Assembly (NCBI RefSeq): GCF_000805335.1
Contig: NZ_KN708638.1
Coordinates: 1,529,232 to 1,592,784 of the forward strand
From: Streptomyces sp. CT34
GTDB taxonomy: Bacteria > Actinomycetota > Actinomycetes > Streptomycetales > Streptomycetaceae
Length of the DNA stretch: 63,553 nt
Direction of reading: 5' to 3'
This document shows positions 30,271 to 39,036 of the stretch, one piece after another (within the stretch, counting starts at the first letter, position 1; each line of letters starts with the position of its first letter). The translations under genes and the position numbers were made by a program. The notes under the pieces are model-generated. The model saw nothing but the letters and a program-made list of their open reading frames with translations. It did no database searches and was not told the origin of the DNA.

Positions 30271-31205
30271 TCCGTCCCCTCCTGGGTGCCGCTCGTGTCC
30301 GGTTCCGGCGCGGGGTCCGGCAGCACCATCGTGCCGATACCCTCGTCCGTGAAGATCTCCAGCAGGATCGAGTGCTGGACCCGCCCGTCGATGACCCGGG
30401 CGGTGTGCACGCCGTTGCGTACGGCGTGCAGGCAGCCCTGCATCTTCGGGACCATGCCGCTGGCCAGATCGGGCAGCAGCTTCTCCAGTTCGCTCGCGGT
30501 GAGGCGGGAGATCACCTCGTCGCTGTGCGGCCAGTCCTCGTACAGCCCCTCGACGTCGGTGAGCACCATCAGGGTCTCCGCGCCCAGCGCAGCCGCCAGC
30601 GCGGACGCGGCGGTGTCGGCGTTGACGTTGAAGACGCCGGACGCGTCGCCCTCGTCGCTGCTGCGCGCGATGGACGAGATCACCGGGATCCGCCCGTCGT
30701 CCAGCAGGGCCCGCACCGCGCCGGGGTCGATGGCGGTGATCTCGCCGACCCGGCCGATGTCGACCGGCTGCCCGTCGATGTCCGCGTAGTGCTTGGTCGC
30801 GGTCATCAGATGCGCGTCCTCGCCGGTCATGCCGACGGCCAGCGGGCCGTGCTCGTTGAGCAGCCCGACCAGTTCGCGCTGCACCTGGCCGGCCAGCACC
30901 ATCCGTACGACGTTCATCGCCTCGGGCGAGGTCACCCGGAGCCCGCCCTTGAACTCCGACTCCAGGCCGAGCAGTTCCAGCTGCGCGCTGATCTGCGGGC
31001 CGCCGCCGTGCACGACGACCGGCCGCAGCCCGGCGTGCCGCAGGAACACCACGTCCTGCGCGAACGCCCGCTTCAGCTCCTCGTCGACCATCGCGTTGCC
31101 GCCGAACTTGATGACGACGGTCTTGCCGTGATGCCGGGTCAGCCAGGGCAGCGCCTCGATGAGCGTGCGGGCCTTGGGGAGCGCGTTGTGCTTGCGAGTG
31201 CTCAT
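30267..31205 (-). CDS. argB: Acetylglutamate kinase
   Basis: 312 aa from the ATG at 31205, which overlaps the argJ stop (ATGA). Amino-acid-kinase fold: [12 protein letters not shown] (phosphate loop, catalytic Lys), [34 protein letters not shown], and [16 protein letters not shown] (catalytic Lys and arginine-feedback region). It phosphorylates N-acetylglutamate. The acidic C-terminal tail after MVLPDP is disordered. Tightly packed between argJ and argD. Confidence 0.97.
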   Translation of the reverse strand: MSTRKHNALPKARTLIEALPWLTRHHGKTVVIKFGGNAMVDEELKRAFAQDVVFLRHAGLRPVVVHGGGPQISAQLELLGLESEFKGGLRVTSPEAMNVVRMVLAGQVQRELVGLLNEHGPLAVGMTGEDAHLMTATKHYADIDGQPVDIGRVGEITAIDPGAVRALLDDGRIPVISSIARSSDEGDASGVFNVNADTAASALAAALGAETLMVLTDVEGLYEDWPHSDEVISRLTASELEKLLPDLASGMVPKMQGCLHAVRNGVHTARVIDGRVQHSILLEIFTDEGIGTMVLPDPAPEPDTSGTQEGTE

Positions 31206-32356
31206 GAGGAGTAGGCGCTGTTCTCGTGGACGTAGTCGGCCGTGAGGTCGTTGGACCAGATGACCGCGGACTCGGTGCCGGCGGCGAGGTCGGCGGTGAT
31301 CCGCACCTCCCGGAAGCGCATGTCGACGAGGTCGCGGTCCTCCCCCACCGAACCGCCCTTGCAGACCCAGACGTCGTTGATCGCGACGTTCAGCTGGTCC
31401 GGCTCGAAGGCGGCGGAGGTGGTGCCGATGGCGGAGAGCACCCGGCCCCAGTTGGGGTCCTCGCCGTGGATGGCGCACTTGAGCAGGTTGTTGCGCGCGA
31501 TGGACCGGCCGACCTCGACCGCGTCGTCCTCGCTGGCCGCGCCCACGACCTCGATCCGGATGTCCTTGCTGGCGCCCTCGGCGTCGCCGATCAGCTGCCG
31601 GGCCAGGTCGTCGCAGACCGTGCGGACCGCCTCGGCGAAGGCGTCCTTGTCCGGTACGACACCGGAGGCGCCGGAGGCCAGCAGCAGCACCGTGTCGTTC
31701 GTGGACATGCAGCCGTCGGAGTCGACCCGGTCGAAGGTGGTGCGGGTGGCCGCGCGCAGCGCCGCGTCCAGGTCGTCGGCCGGCAGATCGGCGTCGGTGG
31801 TCAGCACCACGAGCATGGTGGCGAGGCCGGGCGCGAGCATGCCGGCGCCCTTGGCCATTCCGCCGACGGTCCAACCGTCCCGCGCGACCTGGGCGGTCTT
31901 GTGGACGCTGTCGGTCGTCTTGATGGCGATGGCGGCCTTCTCCCCGCCGTGCTCGGTCAGTTCGGCAGCGGCCAGCTCAACTCCCGGCAGCAGCTTGTCC
32001 ATCGGGAGCCGTAGGCCGATCAGCCCGGTGGACGCGACCGCCACCTCGCCCGCGCTGTGCCCGTCGAGCACCTCGGCGACCTTCTCGGCGGTCGCATGGG
32101 TGTCCTGGAACCCGAGCGGCCCCGTACAGGCGTTGGCGCCACCGGAGTTGAGGATCACCGCGGAGACCCGGCCGCCCTTGAGGACCTGCTCCGACCAGAC
32201 GACCGGCGCCGCCTTGACCCGGTTCGAGGTGAACACACCGGCGGCGGCAAGGCGCGGCCCGTTGTTCACCACCAGGGCGAGATCCGGGTTCCCGTTCTCC
32301 TTGATCCCGGCGGCGATACCCGCCGCGGAGAATCCCTTCGCTGCCGTGACGCTCAC
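31202..32356 (-). CDS. argJ: Bifunctional ornithine acetyltransferase / N-acetylglutamate synthase
   Basis: 384 aa from a GTG with AAGGAGG 4 nt upstream. N-terminal nucleophile enzyme. The autoprocessing site is in [21 protein letters not shown], with the nucleophilic Thr of ATML near residue 181. The C-terminal half has the conserved [16 protein letters not shown]. It recycles acetyl from acetylornithine to glutamate. The start codon overlaps the stop of a 47-codon micro-ORF, the last member of a repeat-derived chain that reaches back to the argC stop. Confidence 0.96.
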   Translation of the reverse strand: MSVTAAKGFSAAGIAAGIKENGNPDLALVVNNGPRLAAAGVFTSNRVKAAPVVWSEQVLKGGRVSAVILNSGGANACTGPLGFQDTHATAEKVAEVLDGHSAGEVAVASTGLIGLRLPMDKLLPGVELAAAELTEHGGEKAAIAIKTTDSVHKTAQVARDGWTVGGMAKGAGMLAPGLATMLVVLTTDADLPADDLDAALRAATRTTFDRVDSDGCMSTNDTVLLLASGASGVVPDKDAFAEAVRTVCDDLARQLIGDAEGASKDIRIEVVGAASEDDAVEVGRSIARNNLLKCAIHGEDPNWGRVLSAIGTTSAAFEPDQLNVAINDVWVCKGGSVGEDRDLVDMRFREVRITADLAAGTESAVIWSNDLTADYVHENSAYSS

Positions 32357-32496
32357 GGCGCCTCCTTGTTCGCTCCGCCGCAGTAGCGGCTGATGTCACT
32401 GTCGCCCGCGCAGCGCAGCGGCGCGGCCTTCGTTGTCCTCTGCGGCGCGGCCTTCGTAGGCATCTGCGGCCCGGCGGCTGCGCGTGCGACGCTCAC
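32353..32496 (-). CDS. Micro-ORF 3 of the argC-argJ spacer (47 aa)
   Basis: GTG at 32496 with AAGGAGG 4 nt upstream. It reads [15 protein letters not shown]... and ends ...GGANKEAP. Its TGA overlaps the argJ GTG (GTGA). It is longer than the other two because of a 24-bp internal duplication and divergent sequence before argJ. A peptide function is doubtful; coupling of translation to argJ is the plausible role. Confidence 0.5.
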   Translation of the reverse strand: MSVARAAAGPQMPTKAAPQRTTKAAPLRCAGDSDISRYCGGANKEAP

Positions 32497-32584
32497 CGCG
32501 CCTCCTTGTTCGCTTCTCCACCCGCGCAGCGCAGCGGCGCGGCTCTCGTTGTCCTCTGCGGCCCGGCGGCTGCGCGTGCGACGC

Positions 32585-32588
<4 letters not shown>
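32493..32588 (-). CDS. Micro-ORF 2 of the argC-argJ spacer (31 aa)
   Basis: GTG at 32588 with AAGGAGG 4 nt upstream. It encodes 31 residues identical to micro-ORF 1 ([18 protein letters not shown]...NKEAR). Its TGA overlaps the GTG of micro-ORF 3. It is in a different frame from its neighbours because the period, 92, is not a multiple of 3. Confidence 0.5.
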
Positions 32589-33760
<1,172 letters not shown>

Positions 33761-33890
33761 TGCGCCAAGGCAGGCCGGGGACAATGTGACGACGATCGTT
33801 AGACGGCCCCTCCGAGCGATTGCCGGCCCATGCGAGGATCACTTCCCGATGGCGAGCAGATCGAGCACATCTGGTGGGTGGAGATTGGGC

Positions 33891-34202
33891 ATGGACAAGG
33901 TCGGTCTGTACGTGAAATTCCGTGCGCAGACGGGACAGGGCAACGCGCTGTTGAAGGTTCTGCTGGCGGCTGCGGACCTCATGGCGGACGCTCCGGGCTG
34001 CGAGTTGTACGTCGTGAACACCGCCTCGGGCGTCGACGACGTGGTGTGGGTCACGGAGATCTGGCGCTGTGCGGCCGATCACGAGGGCTCGCTGTCCGTG
34101 GCAGGGGTGAAGGAACTGATCGGGCAGGCGATGCCGCTACTGGCGGGTCCGCCCGAGCGGATCGATCTGCGCCCTGTCGGCGGCACAGGGTTGCAGGGCT
34201 GA
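33891..34202 (+). CDS. Antibiotic biosynthesis monooxygenase (ABM)-domain protein
   Basis: 103 aa from an ATG with GGAG 7 nt upstream. Dimeric ferredoxin-like ABM fold: VGLYVKFRAQTGQGNALLKVLLAAADLM, CELYVVNTASGVDDVVWVTEIWRCAADHEGS. Members include cofactor-free monooxygenases and many uncharacterised small proteins, so the reaction cannot be given. It is divergent from argC, sharing about 185 bp of promoter region. Confidence 0.83.
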   Translation: MDKVGLYVKFRAQTGQGNALLKVLLAAADLMADAPGCELYVVNTASGVDDVVWVTEIWRCAADHEGSLSVAGVKELIGQAMPLLAGPPERIDLRPVGGTGLQG

Positions 34203-34515
34203 GACGTGACCATTTGATGCCCGTAGGGACCGCTTGATGCCCGTAGGGACCGCCTATGGGTCCTCGCCGAAGTCAGAAGCACTGCTTCGCAGGCTTCTGA
34301 GCACCAGCTACCGAACGGCACGGGGCCACCTATCGGTCTTCGTCACAGGCGAACAGCCAACTGTGACGTGGCACTTCGGCTGGCGACTGGGCAGTTCACC
34401 TGGCGGGGCCGACCGCTCTGGTGGGCGAGCCGAGCATTGCGGCTCGTGAGCGAGTTGATCTCCGTTGGGCAACGGTACGGAGGTCGTGGCAGAGCGGGTG
34501 CATAGGATCGCCGGC
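34203..34515. other. Intergenic region with a 20-bp tandem duplication
   Basis: TTGATGCCCGTAGGGACCGC is repeated exactly at 34214 and 34234. The rest (to 34515) leads into the interrupted VOC gene. A short open frame at 34254-34449 shows no family signal. Nothing else was seen. Confidence 0.5.
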
Positions 34516-34565
34516 ATGGCACTGCGACCGGTTCAGGTGAACATCAAGACTCTTAATTGGTTTAG

Positions 34566-35807
34566 TCAAGCTGCCTGAACCGCTCCGGCCGGCTTCTCGC
34601 GGGGGTTGTACTCCCTCTCATAGAGCCGGCCGTCCCGGAGCATGGCCCACAGGATGGAGACTCGTTGGCGGGCAACAGCGATCACGGCCTTCTTGTGGCG
34701 TCCCTTGTCGTGTGTGTAGCCCTGGTACTTGCGCAGGTACGTCTCGTTCTCCCACGTCCCCGGGGTCAAGCACGCGATCTGGCTCGACAGGAAGAATGCC
34801 CGCTGGAGGGGGCGACTGTATTGGGTCGGACGCAGGCGGTTTCCCGTGTTTGATCCGGAGTCGCGGGAGACGGGGGCCATTCCTGACGCGACAGCGAGCC
34901 GCCCAGCGGTCGGGAACCGTGAGATGTCGCCGATCGCCGCAACGAGTTCGGCCGCGAGAACTGGACCGAAGCCGGGCATGGAAAGGACAATGGGCGCCTG
35001 GGGGTGCTGGGAGAGAAGTTCTTTGACCTTCTTCTCCAGCTCTTTCAGTCGGTGGTTCATCTCCGCGACTTTTTGGGCGAGTTCAGCCACCAGCTCGGCT
35101 GCCAGGTCTTCTGCACTGGCCGCTGACTCCTGGGCTTTGGCGGCTGTTACGGCCTTCTCTGCGATGGCTGCCGCCTTCCTCACTCCACGCTTGGCGAGCC
35201 AGGCCGTCAGCCTGCTCTCGCCCATGCGCCGGATTGCCGCCGGCGTCTGATATCCGGACAGGAGGACCAGCGCCCCTGCGGACTGGGCGAAGTCGAAGGA
35301 CCGCTCCAGCTCCGGGAAAATGCTGGTGAGCATGGCCCTCATGCGGTTGATGGTCCGGGTGCGTTCGGCCGAGAGGCCGTTGCGGTGGGACAGGATGAGC
35401 GTGAGTTCCTTGGTGATCCTTGGGGGCGCCGGCACAGGGACTGTCTGCCGTCGGAGGCAGCGGGTGAACTCGGCAATGATGTAGGAGTCCTTCAAGTCGG
35501 TCTTGCCCTGGCCGCTGAAGCTTTTCTTGAAGGCCGCGAACTTCGAGCCGGTGACATACCGCGGGTTCTGACCATGGTTGGCCAGGACCCCCAGGAGCAG
35601 AGATGCCGGGCCGTCAATGAGGTCGAGAGCCCAGGTCACGTGGTCCGACATACCCATGGTCTCACCGAATGCGGCCAGGATGTCGGACTCGGAGTTGACC
35701 ACCTTGCGGTTCCACAGCGACTCGCCGTCGCTGTCGACCACCGTGATCCAGTGATGTCCTTTGCCTACATCGATCCCAGCCCATACCTGCGGTGGCCGCT
35801 GCGTCAT
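34566..35807 (-). CDS. IS110-family transposase (DEDD/serine recombinase)
   Basis: 413 aa. The N-terminal RuvC-like DEDD domain (about residues 1-160) starts VWAGIDVGKGHHWITVVD, with further acidic residues in WALDLIDGPAS and GKTDLKDSYIIAEF. A long coiled-coil linker follows (about 225-275, AELAQKVAEMNHRLKELEKKVKEL). The C-terminal Tnp20-type domain has PGFGPVLAAELVAAIGD and ASGMAPVSRDSGSNTG with the conserved serine. It appears intact. Recombination would be guided by a bridge RNA made from the region just upstream. Confidence 0.95.
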   Translation of the reverse strand: MTQRPPQVWAGIDVGKGHHWITVVDSDGESLWNRKVVNSESDILAAFGETMGMSDHVTWALDLIDGPASLLLGVLANHGQNPRYVTGSKFAAFKKSFSGQGKTDLKDSYIIAEFTRCLRRQTVPVPAPPRITKELTLILSHRNGLSAERTRTINRMRAMLTSIFPELERSFDFAQSAGALVLLSGYQTPAAIRRMGESRLTAWLAKRGVRKAAAIAEKAVTAAKAQESAASAEDLAAELVAELAQKVAEMNHRLKELEKKVKELLSQHPQAPIVLSMPGFGPVLAAELVAAIGDISRFPTAGRLAVASGMAPVSRDSGSNTGNRLRPTQYSRPLQRAFFLSSQIACLTPGTWENETYLRKYQGYTHDKGRHKKAVIAVARQRVSILWAMLRDGRLYEREYNPREKPAGAVQAA

Positions 35808-35844
35808 CTCGTCTCTCCAGGTCGATCACGGACGGGGAGCGCCA

Positions 35845-35990
35845 GGCCACCCCGAAGCAAGTCCGTACGAGCGATCGAGTCGCAGCTCTTAATCAGTTAG
35901 CGAGGGTGGCCGGAAGGCTGGCCGACGGAGTCTTGATGAGCCCTTTGATGGGCAGGCTCTTGAGAGTCGCATCCAACCTTCTGGCTGGAG
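35845..35990 (-). ncRNA. Candidate bridge RNA unit 1 (transposase-proximal)
   Basis: Read on the minus strand. The target loop is closed by a stem (35973-35982 with 35912-35921). Its two arms contain TCAAGAG (complement of 35957-35963) and ATCAAGACTC (complement of 35928-35937). The donor loop is closed by GGCCACCC / GGGTGGCC (35904-35911 with 35846-35853) and contains ATTAAGAG (complement of 35886-35893), matching the right end of the IS, and GTACGG, complementary to its left end. Both target arms match the disrupted VOC gene. Assignment is by pattern with the known bridge-RNA architecture. Confidence 0.7.
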
Positions 35991-36009
35991 ATTCAAACGA
36001 TCATCAGCA

Positions 36010-36160
36010 GGGACACCCATCGGCAAGTCCGTACAAGCGATCGAGTCGCAACTCTTAATCAGCAGTCATGGGGCGCCCCGGAAGGCCGGCCGACGGAGTC
36101 ACTATGAGCCCCTTGATGGGCAGGCCTACACGAGTCGCATCCGGCCTTCCAGGCTGGCCG
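36010..36160 (-). ncRNA. Candidate bridge RNA unit 2 (distal, different target loop)
   Basis: A diverged tandem copy of unit 1, offset about 166 bp. The target-loop stem is GGAAGGCCGG (36080-36089) with CCGGCCTTCC (36141-36150), 10 perfect pairs. The donor-loop stem involves GGGCGCCCCAT-type pairing around 36011-36079, with different bases from unit 1. Donor guides are kept (CTCTTAATC at 36052-36060; CCGTAC at 36029-36034). The target arms differ: plus-strand CACTATG and CCTACACGA replace TTGATG and CTCTTGA, so a different target would be specified. Confidence 0.6.
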
Positions 36161-36189
36161 CGAAGTTTACAGCCCGACCGGGTGCCCAC

Positions 36190-36245
36190 CTGCACGCCCG
36201 TACTGTAGCGATCTGATCGCAGCTCTTAATTAGCAGCGAGGGCAA
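36190..36245 (-). ncRNA. Third, partial donor-loop copy at the IS left end
   Basis: CTCTTAATT (36223-36231) is identical over 9 nt to the right IS end (34550-34558), and CCCGTAC (36197-36203) is complementary to GTACGGG at the left end (36304-36310). This is the best donor match of the three copies. Between it and the IS end there is no sequence resembling the target loop of units 1 and 2. Confidence 0.5.
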
Positions 36246-37023
36246 GCCGCGACGCCGGTGTCCCGGTTGTTGCAACTCATGCCCGATCGAGCCCACTTGA
36301 AGGGTACGGGCTCTTGATCACTCGGTGGTCGGCCGGTTCTGGGCGGAGGCGCTCGGCTGGAGTGCTTACCGCGGGGGATCCGGCGTTGCGACCTACGTCG
36401 GACCCGCCGGCGGCCCCGTGTGGCCGGACCCGGTCGCCGTCTGCGTCGACGTCGTCGCCGTCCCGGAACCCAAGACCGCGACAAAGAACCGTACGCACCT
36501 CGATCTCGCCACCACCTCCGCGGCCCACCAGGCGGAGCTGGTCGCGCGCCTCCAGGCTCTCGGTGCGACGCCCGCCCACGTGGGCCAGGGCGAAGTTCCG
36601 TGGACGGTCCTGGCCGACCCGGAGGGCAACGAGTTCTGCGTGCTGGAGCCTCGGGAGATCTACCGGGACACCGGGCCGATCGCCGCGGTGGTGGTCGACT
36701 GCGCGGATCCGCGGGCCATGGCCCGGTTCTGGGGCGAGGCGATGGGCTGGACCCCGCACGAGGTGACCGACGATCATGCGGTGTTGCGCTCCGCCACGGA
36801 CGCCGGCCCGTATCTCGAATTCCTCCGCACGCCCGACGTGACGACCGTGCCGGACCGCGTCCATCTTGACCTGCTGCCGTACCCCGGTGACGACAAAGCA
36901 GCGGAGGTGGCCCGGCTGCGGGCCCTCGGCGCCACCGACCTCGACCTCGGCCAGGGCGACGTCCCGTGGACGTGCCTGGCCGATCCGGAGGGCCACGAGT
37001 TCTGCGTCCTCGCCCCGTCCTGA

Positions 37024-37330
37024 CGCGGAGCCCGGACGACACCCCGATACGCGAGCCTTGTGTGCTCACGCGCCATGACCCCCGGTGGGTCGGGCTGCGG
37101 TGTCTCGGTCGATTGGGGCGGGCGGTGAGAGCCTGCATGTCGGGGGGCGGGATCGGCTCGCTCGCCGGCCACAGCACTCAACTCGCCGACGGAAGCGCCA
37201 CGTCACAGCGACATGCCGACGTCGCCGGTGCCACCCGGGCTGCGGTCGCGACCGGGGCACAGCGACCTGCGGCAGGACGTGACGGACGGTGTGCGGAACG
37301 GCGTACGGAAAAACGGCGTACGGACAGGCG
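37024..37330. other. Gap between the VOC pseudogene and the next VOC gene, about 300 bp
   Basis: No supported gene. The two flanking genes converge here. Short repeats of the type ACGGCGTACGGA occur at about 37295-37325. No obvious terminator stem was found. Confidence 0.35.
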
Positions 37331-37747
37331 TCAGCGGGTGCGGGGCTGGGTGAAGCGGAGCATGTTGCCGGCCGGGTCGCGGAAGGCGCAGTCGCGGACG
37401 CCGTAGGGCTGGTCGATCGGCTCCTGGAGGACTTCGCCGCCGGCGGCCCGGATCCGTTCGAAGGTGGCGTCGCAGTCGTCGGTGGAGAAGATCACGCCGC
37501 GCAGGTTCCCCTTGGCCAGCAGTTCCGCCATCGCCTGCCGGTCGGCCGGCGAGGCGTTGGGGTTGGCGAGCGGCGGTTCGAGGACGATCTCCACGTCCGG
37601 CTGGGCGGGCGACCCGACGGTCACCCAGCGCATTCCCTCGAACGCGACGTCGTTGCGCACCTCCAGGCCGAGGACGTCCCGGTAGAAGGCGAGCGCCTTG
37701 TCATGGTCGTCGACTGCGATGAAGCACTGCGAGAGCTTGATGTCCAT
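37331..37747 (-). CDS. VOC-family glyoxalase/bleomycin-resistance-like protein
   Basis: 138 aa, a single VOC module. N-terminal beta strand KLSQCFIAVDDHDKALAFYRDVLGLEVRNDV, second half GVIFSTDDCDATFERIRAAGGEVLQEP, and the C-terminal RDCAFRDPAGNMLRF motif with the usual Asp-Pro-x-Gly-Asn. It may bind a divalent metal and act on a small electrophile, or sequester a compound. It starts 10 nt after the AraC gene on the same strand, so the two form an operon. Confidence 0.9.
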   Translation of the reverse strand: MDIKLSQCFIAVDDHDKALAFYRDVLGLEVRNDVAFEGMRWVTVGSPAQPDVEIVLEPPLANPNASPADRQAMAELLAKGNLRGVIFSTDDCDATFERIRAAGGEVLQEPIDQPYGVRDCAFRDPAGNMLRFTQPRTR

Positions 37748-37757
37748 GCCTTTGACG

Positions 37758-38225
37758 CTACGAGGCGGCGCCGGAGTCCGCTTCTCCGATCCTGACCGGT
37801 TGCCCGGCCGCGGCCGGTGCGCCGTTCCGGACCGGCCGCGTGAGGATCTTGGCGACGCACGCCGGGATCGCGGCGCCCGCCTCGTGGCGGCGGGCCCGGG
37901 ACACGCTCGGGCTCTCGCCGACCAGCTCGGTGAAGCGCGAGCTGAACGAGCCCAGGGAGGTGCAGCCGACCGCGAAGCAGACCTCCGTCACGCTCAGGTC
38001 GCCGCGCCGCAGCAGCGCCTTGGCCCGCTCGACACGGCGGGTCATCAGGTAGCTGTAGGGCGTCTCGCCGAAGGCGGCGCGGAAGCTGCGGGAGAAGTGG
38101 CCGGGCGACATGAGGGCGACACGGGCCAGCGCCGGAACGTCCAGCGGCTGCGCGTAGTCGCGGTCCATCACGTCCCGCGCGCGGCGCAGCCTGACCAGGT
38201 CCTCGAGTGTCACGCGCACCAGCAT
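37758..38225 (-). CDS. AraC-family transcriptional regulator
   Basis: 155 aa from the ATG at 38225 (MLVRVTLEDLVRL). Tandem AraC HTH domain at residues about 8-105: DVPALARVALMSPGHFSRSFRAAFGETPYSYLMTRRVERAKALLR and VTEVCFAVGCTSLGSFSSRFTELVGESP. No N-terminal ligand domain. The C-terminal tail of about 50 residues is of unknown role. It is upstream of and co-directional with the VOC gene, the common AraC-VOC pairing, and probably controls it. Confidence 0.9.
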   Translation of the reverse strand: MLVRVTLEDLVRLRRARDVMDRDYAQPLDVPALARVALMSPGHFSRSFRAAFGETPYSYLMTRRVERAKALLRRGDLSVTEVCFAVGCTSLGSFSSRFTELVGESPSVSRARRHEAGAAIPACVAKILTRPVRNGAPAAAGQPVRIGEADSGAAS

Positions 38226-38388
38226 CGCATGGTGGTCGGCGCGGCCCGGCCGGCCGCCGCCGGGGCCGGTGCGATCCGGGGCCGGTGCGATCCGGGGCCG
38301 GTGCGGGATGCAGTCGCCGTCCGGGCTCCGTAAGGTCGTAGACGGGGGTGCTGGCCGGGCGGATGGTCGCCTCTCGTCGGGAGCTGCC

Positions 38389-38994
38389 ATGACCACAGCG
38401 CGGGATCTGTTGCTCGTCAGTCTGGAGCGGACGCCCCGGCATCCTGTCGAGCGGGGCGATCTGTCGCTCGCGCTCGCCGGCGCCGAGCTGATCGACCTGC
38501 TCACCGTCGAGGCCGTCCGCCTGGACGGCGACCGCATCATGCCGGGCTACCTGCCGGGACTGTCCGACCCGCTGCTGGCGCAGGCCGCCGAGTCGCTGGT
38601 CCGGGACGCGCCCTACGAAACCGTCGACGACTGGCTGTGGCGCAGGGGCCGCGGGCTGGCGGAGGCGTATCTGGCCGTTCTGGAGGACGAGGGCCAGCTC
38701 ACCCGGGAGCGCCACCGGGGGCTGACCTTCCGGAAGAGCGCGGCGGTGCCGGTGGATTCGCCCGCCCGGTGGCGGGCCGCGGACCGCTGGGCGGCGCAGG
38801 AGCCGGTGCTCATGGCGCTCGCGGTGGCGCTCGGGTACGGCGCGGAGCCGGCCGAGGTGGCGCCCGGTGTGGTCGACGAGGCGGTGACGGCCGTGCTGGC
38901 CACCGTCAGCGACGCGCTCCAGGAGCTGGCGGCCGTACGGCAGCGGCGCGTCATCGAGGAGTCCGCGTTCGAGAACATCTGGCGCGGTGAGTGA
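38389..38994 (+). CDS. GPP34 (Golgi phosphoprotein 3-like) family protein
   Basis: 201 aa from an ATG with GGGAG 5 nt upstream. GPP34-like: DLLLVSLERTPRHPVERGDLSLALAGAELIDLLTVEAVRLDGDRIMP, the family's N-terminal helix-rich block, then a winged segment (VLEDEGQLTRERHRGLTFRKSAAV) and a C-terminal helical repeat. Eukaryotic members bind PI4P at the Golgi; the many Streptomyces paralogues are uncharacterised. It is divergent from the AraC-VOC pair. Confidence 0.85.
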   Translation: MTTARDLLLVSLERTPRHPVERGDLSLALAGAELIDLLTVEAVRLDGDRIMPGYLPGLSDPLLAQAAESLVRDAPYETVDDWLWRRGRGLAEAYLAVLEDEGQLTRERHRGLTFRKSAAVPVDSPARWRAADRWAAQEPVLMALAVALGYGAEPAEVAPGVVDEAVTAVLATVSDALQELAAVRQRRVIEESAFENIWRGE

Positions 38995-39036
38995 CGGACC
39001 GGCGGGCGGACGCCCTCGGGTGAACGGCCCGGATCC

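Larger units (their letters stand above)
34550..36310 (-). mobile_element. IS110-family insertion sequence, 1761 bp
   Basis: Ends are set by the in-frame reconstruction of the host VOC gene. CTCTT is present at both junctions (34550-34554 and 36311-36315), so the ends are ambiguous by 5 bp. There are no terminal inverted repeats, as expected for the family. Read on the minus strand: left end CCCGTACCC, non-coding region (about 500 bp), transposase, and right end AATTAAGAG only about 15 bp past the transposase stop. This is the IS110-subgroup arrangement with the guide RNA region before the recombinase. The non-coding part is longer than usual because it is duplicated. Confidence 0.9.
34516..37023 (+). 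pseudogene. VOC-family (glyoxalase/bleomycin-resistance fold) gene split by IS110 insertion
   Basis: The 5' part is ATG at 34516 to 34554 (MALRPVQVNIKTL, 13 codons). The 3' part is 36316-37023 (DHSVVGRFWAEALGW ... EFCVLAPS). Joining them at the shared CTCTT restores one 248-codon frame with two VOC repeats (about residues 6-115 and 125-245). Each repeat ends in a PWT(V/C)LADPEG(N/H)EFCVL strand. No stop or frame damage is seen outside the insertion, so the disruption looks recent. A truncated product from internal GTG codons near 36325 would lack the first beta strand. The substrate is unknown. Confidence 0.88.

Noticed and set aside
35885..35895. Internal CTCTTAAT copies as additional IS insertion junctions
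   Set aside because: At first these looked like nested element ends. The in-frame host-gene junction at 36311-36315 and the stem-enclosed context show they are donor guides of the RNA units instead.
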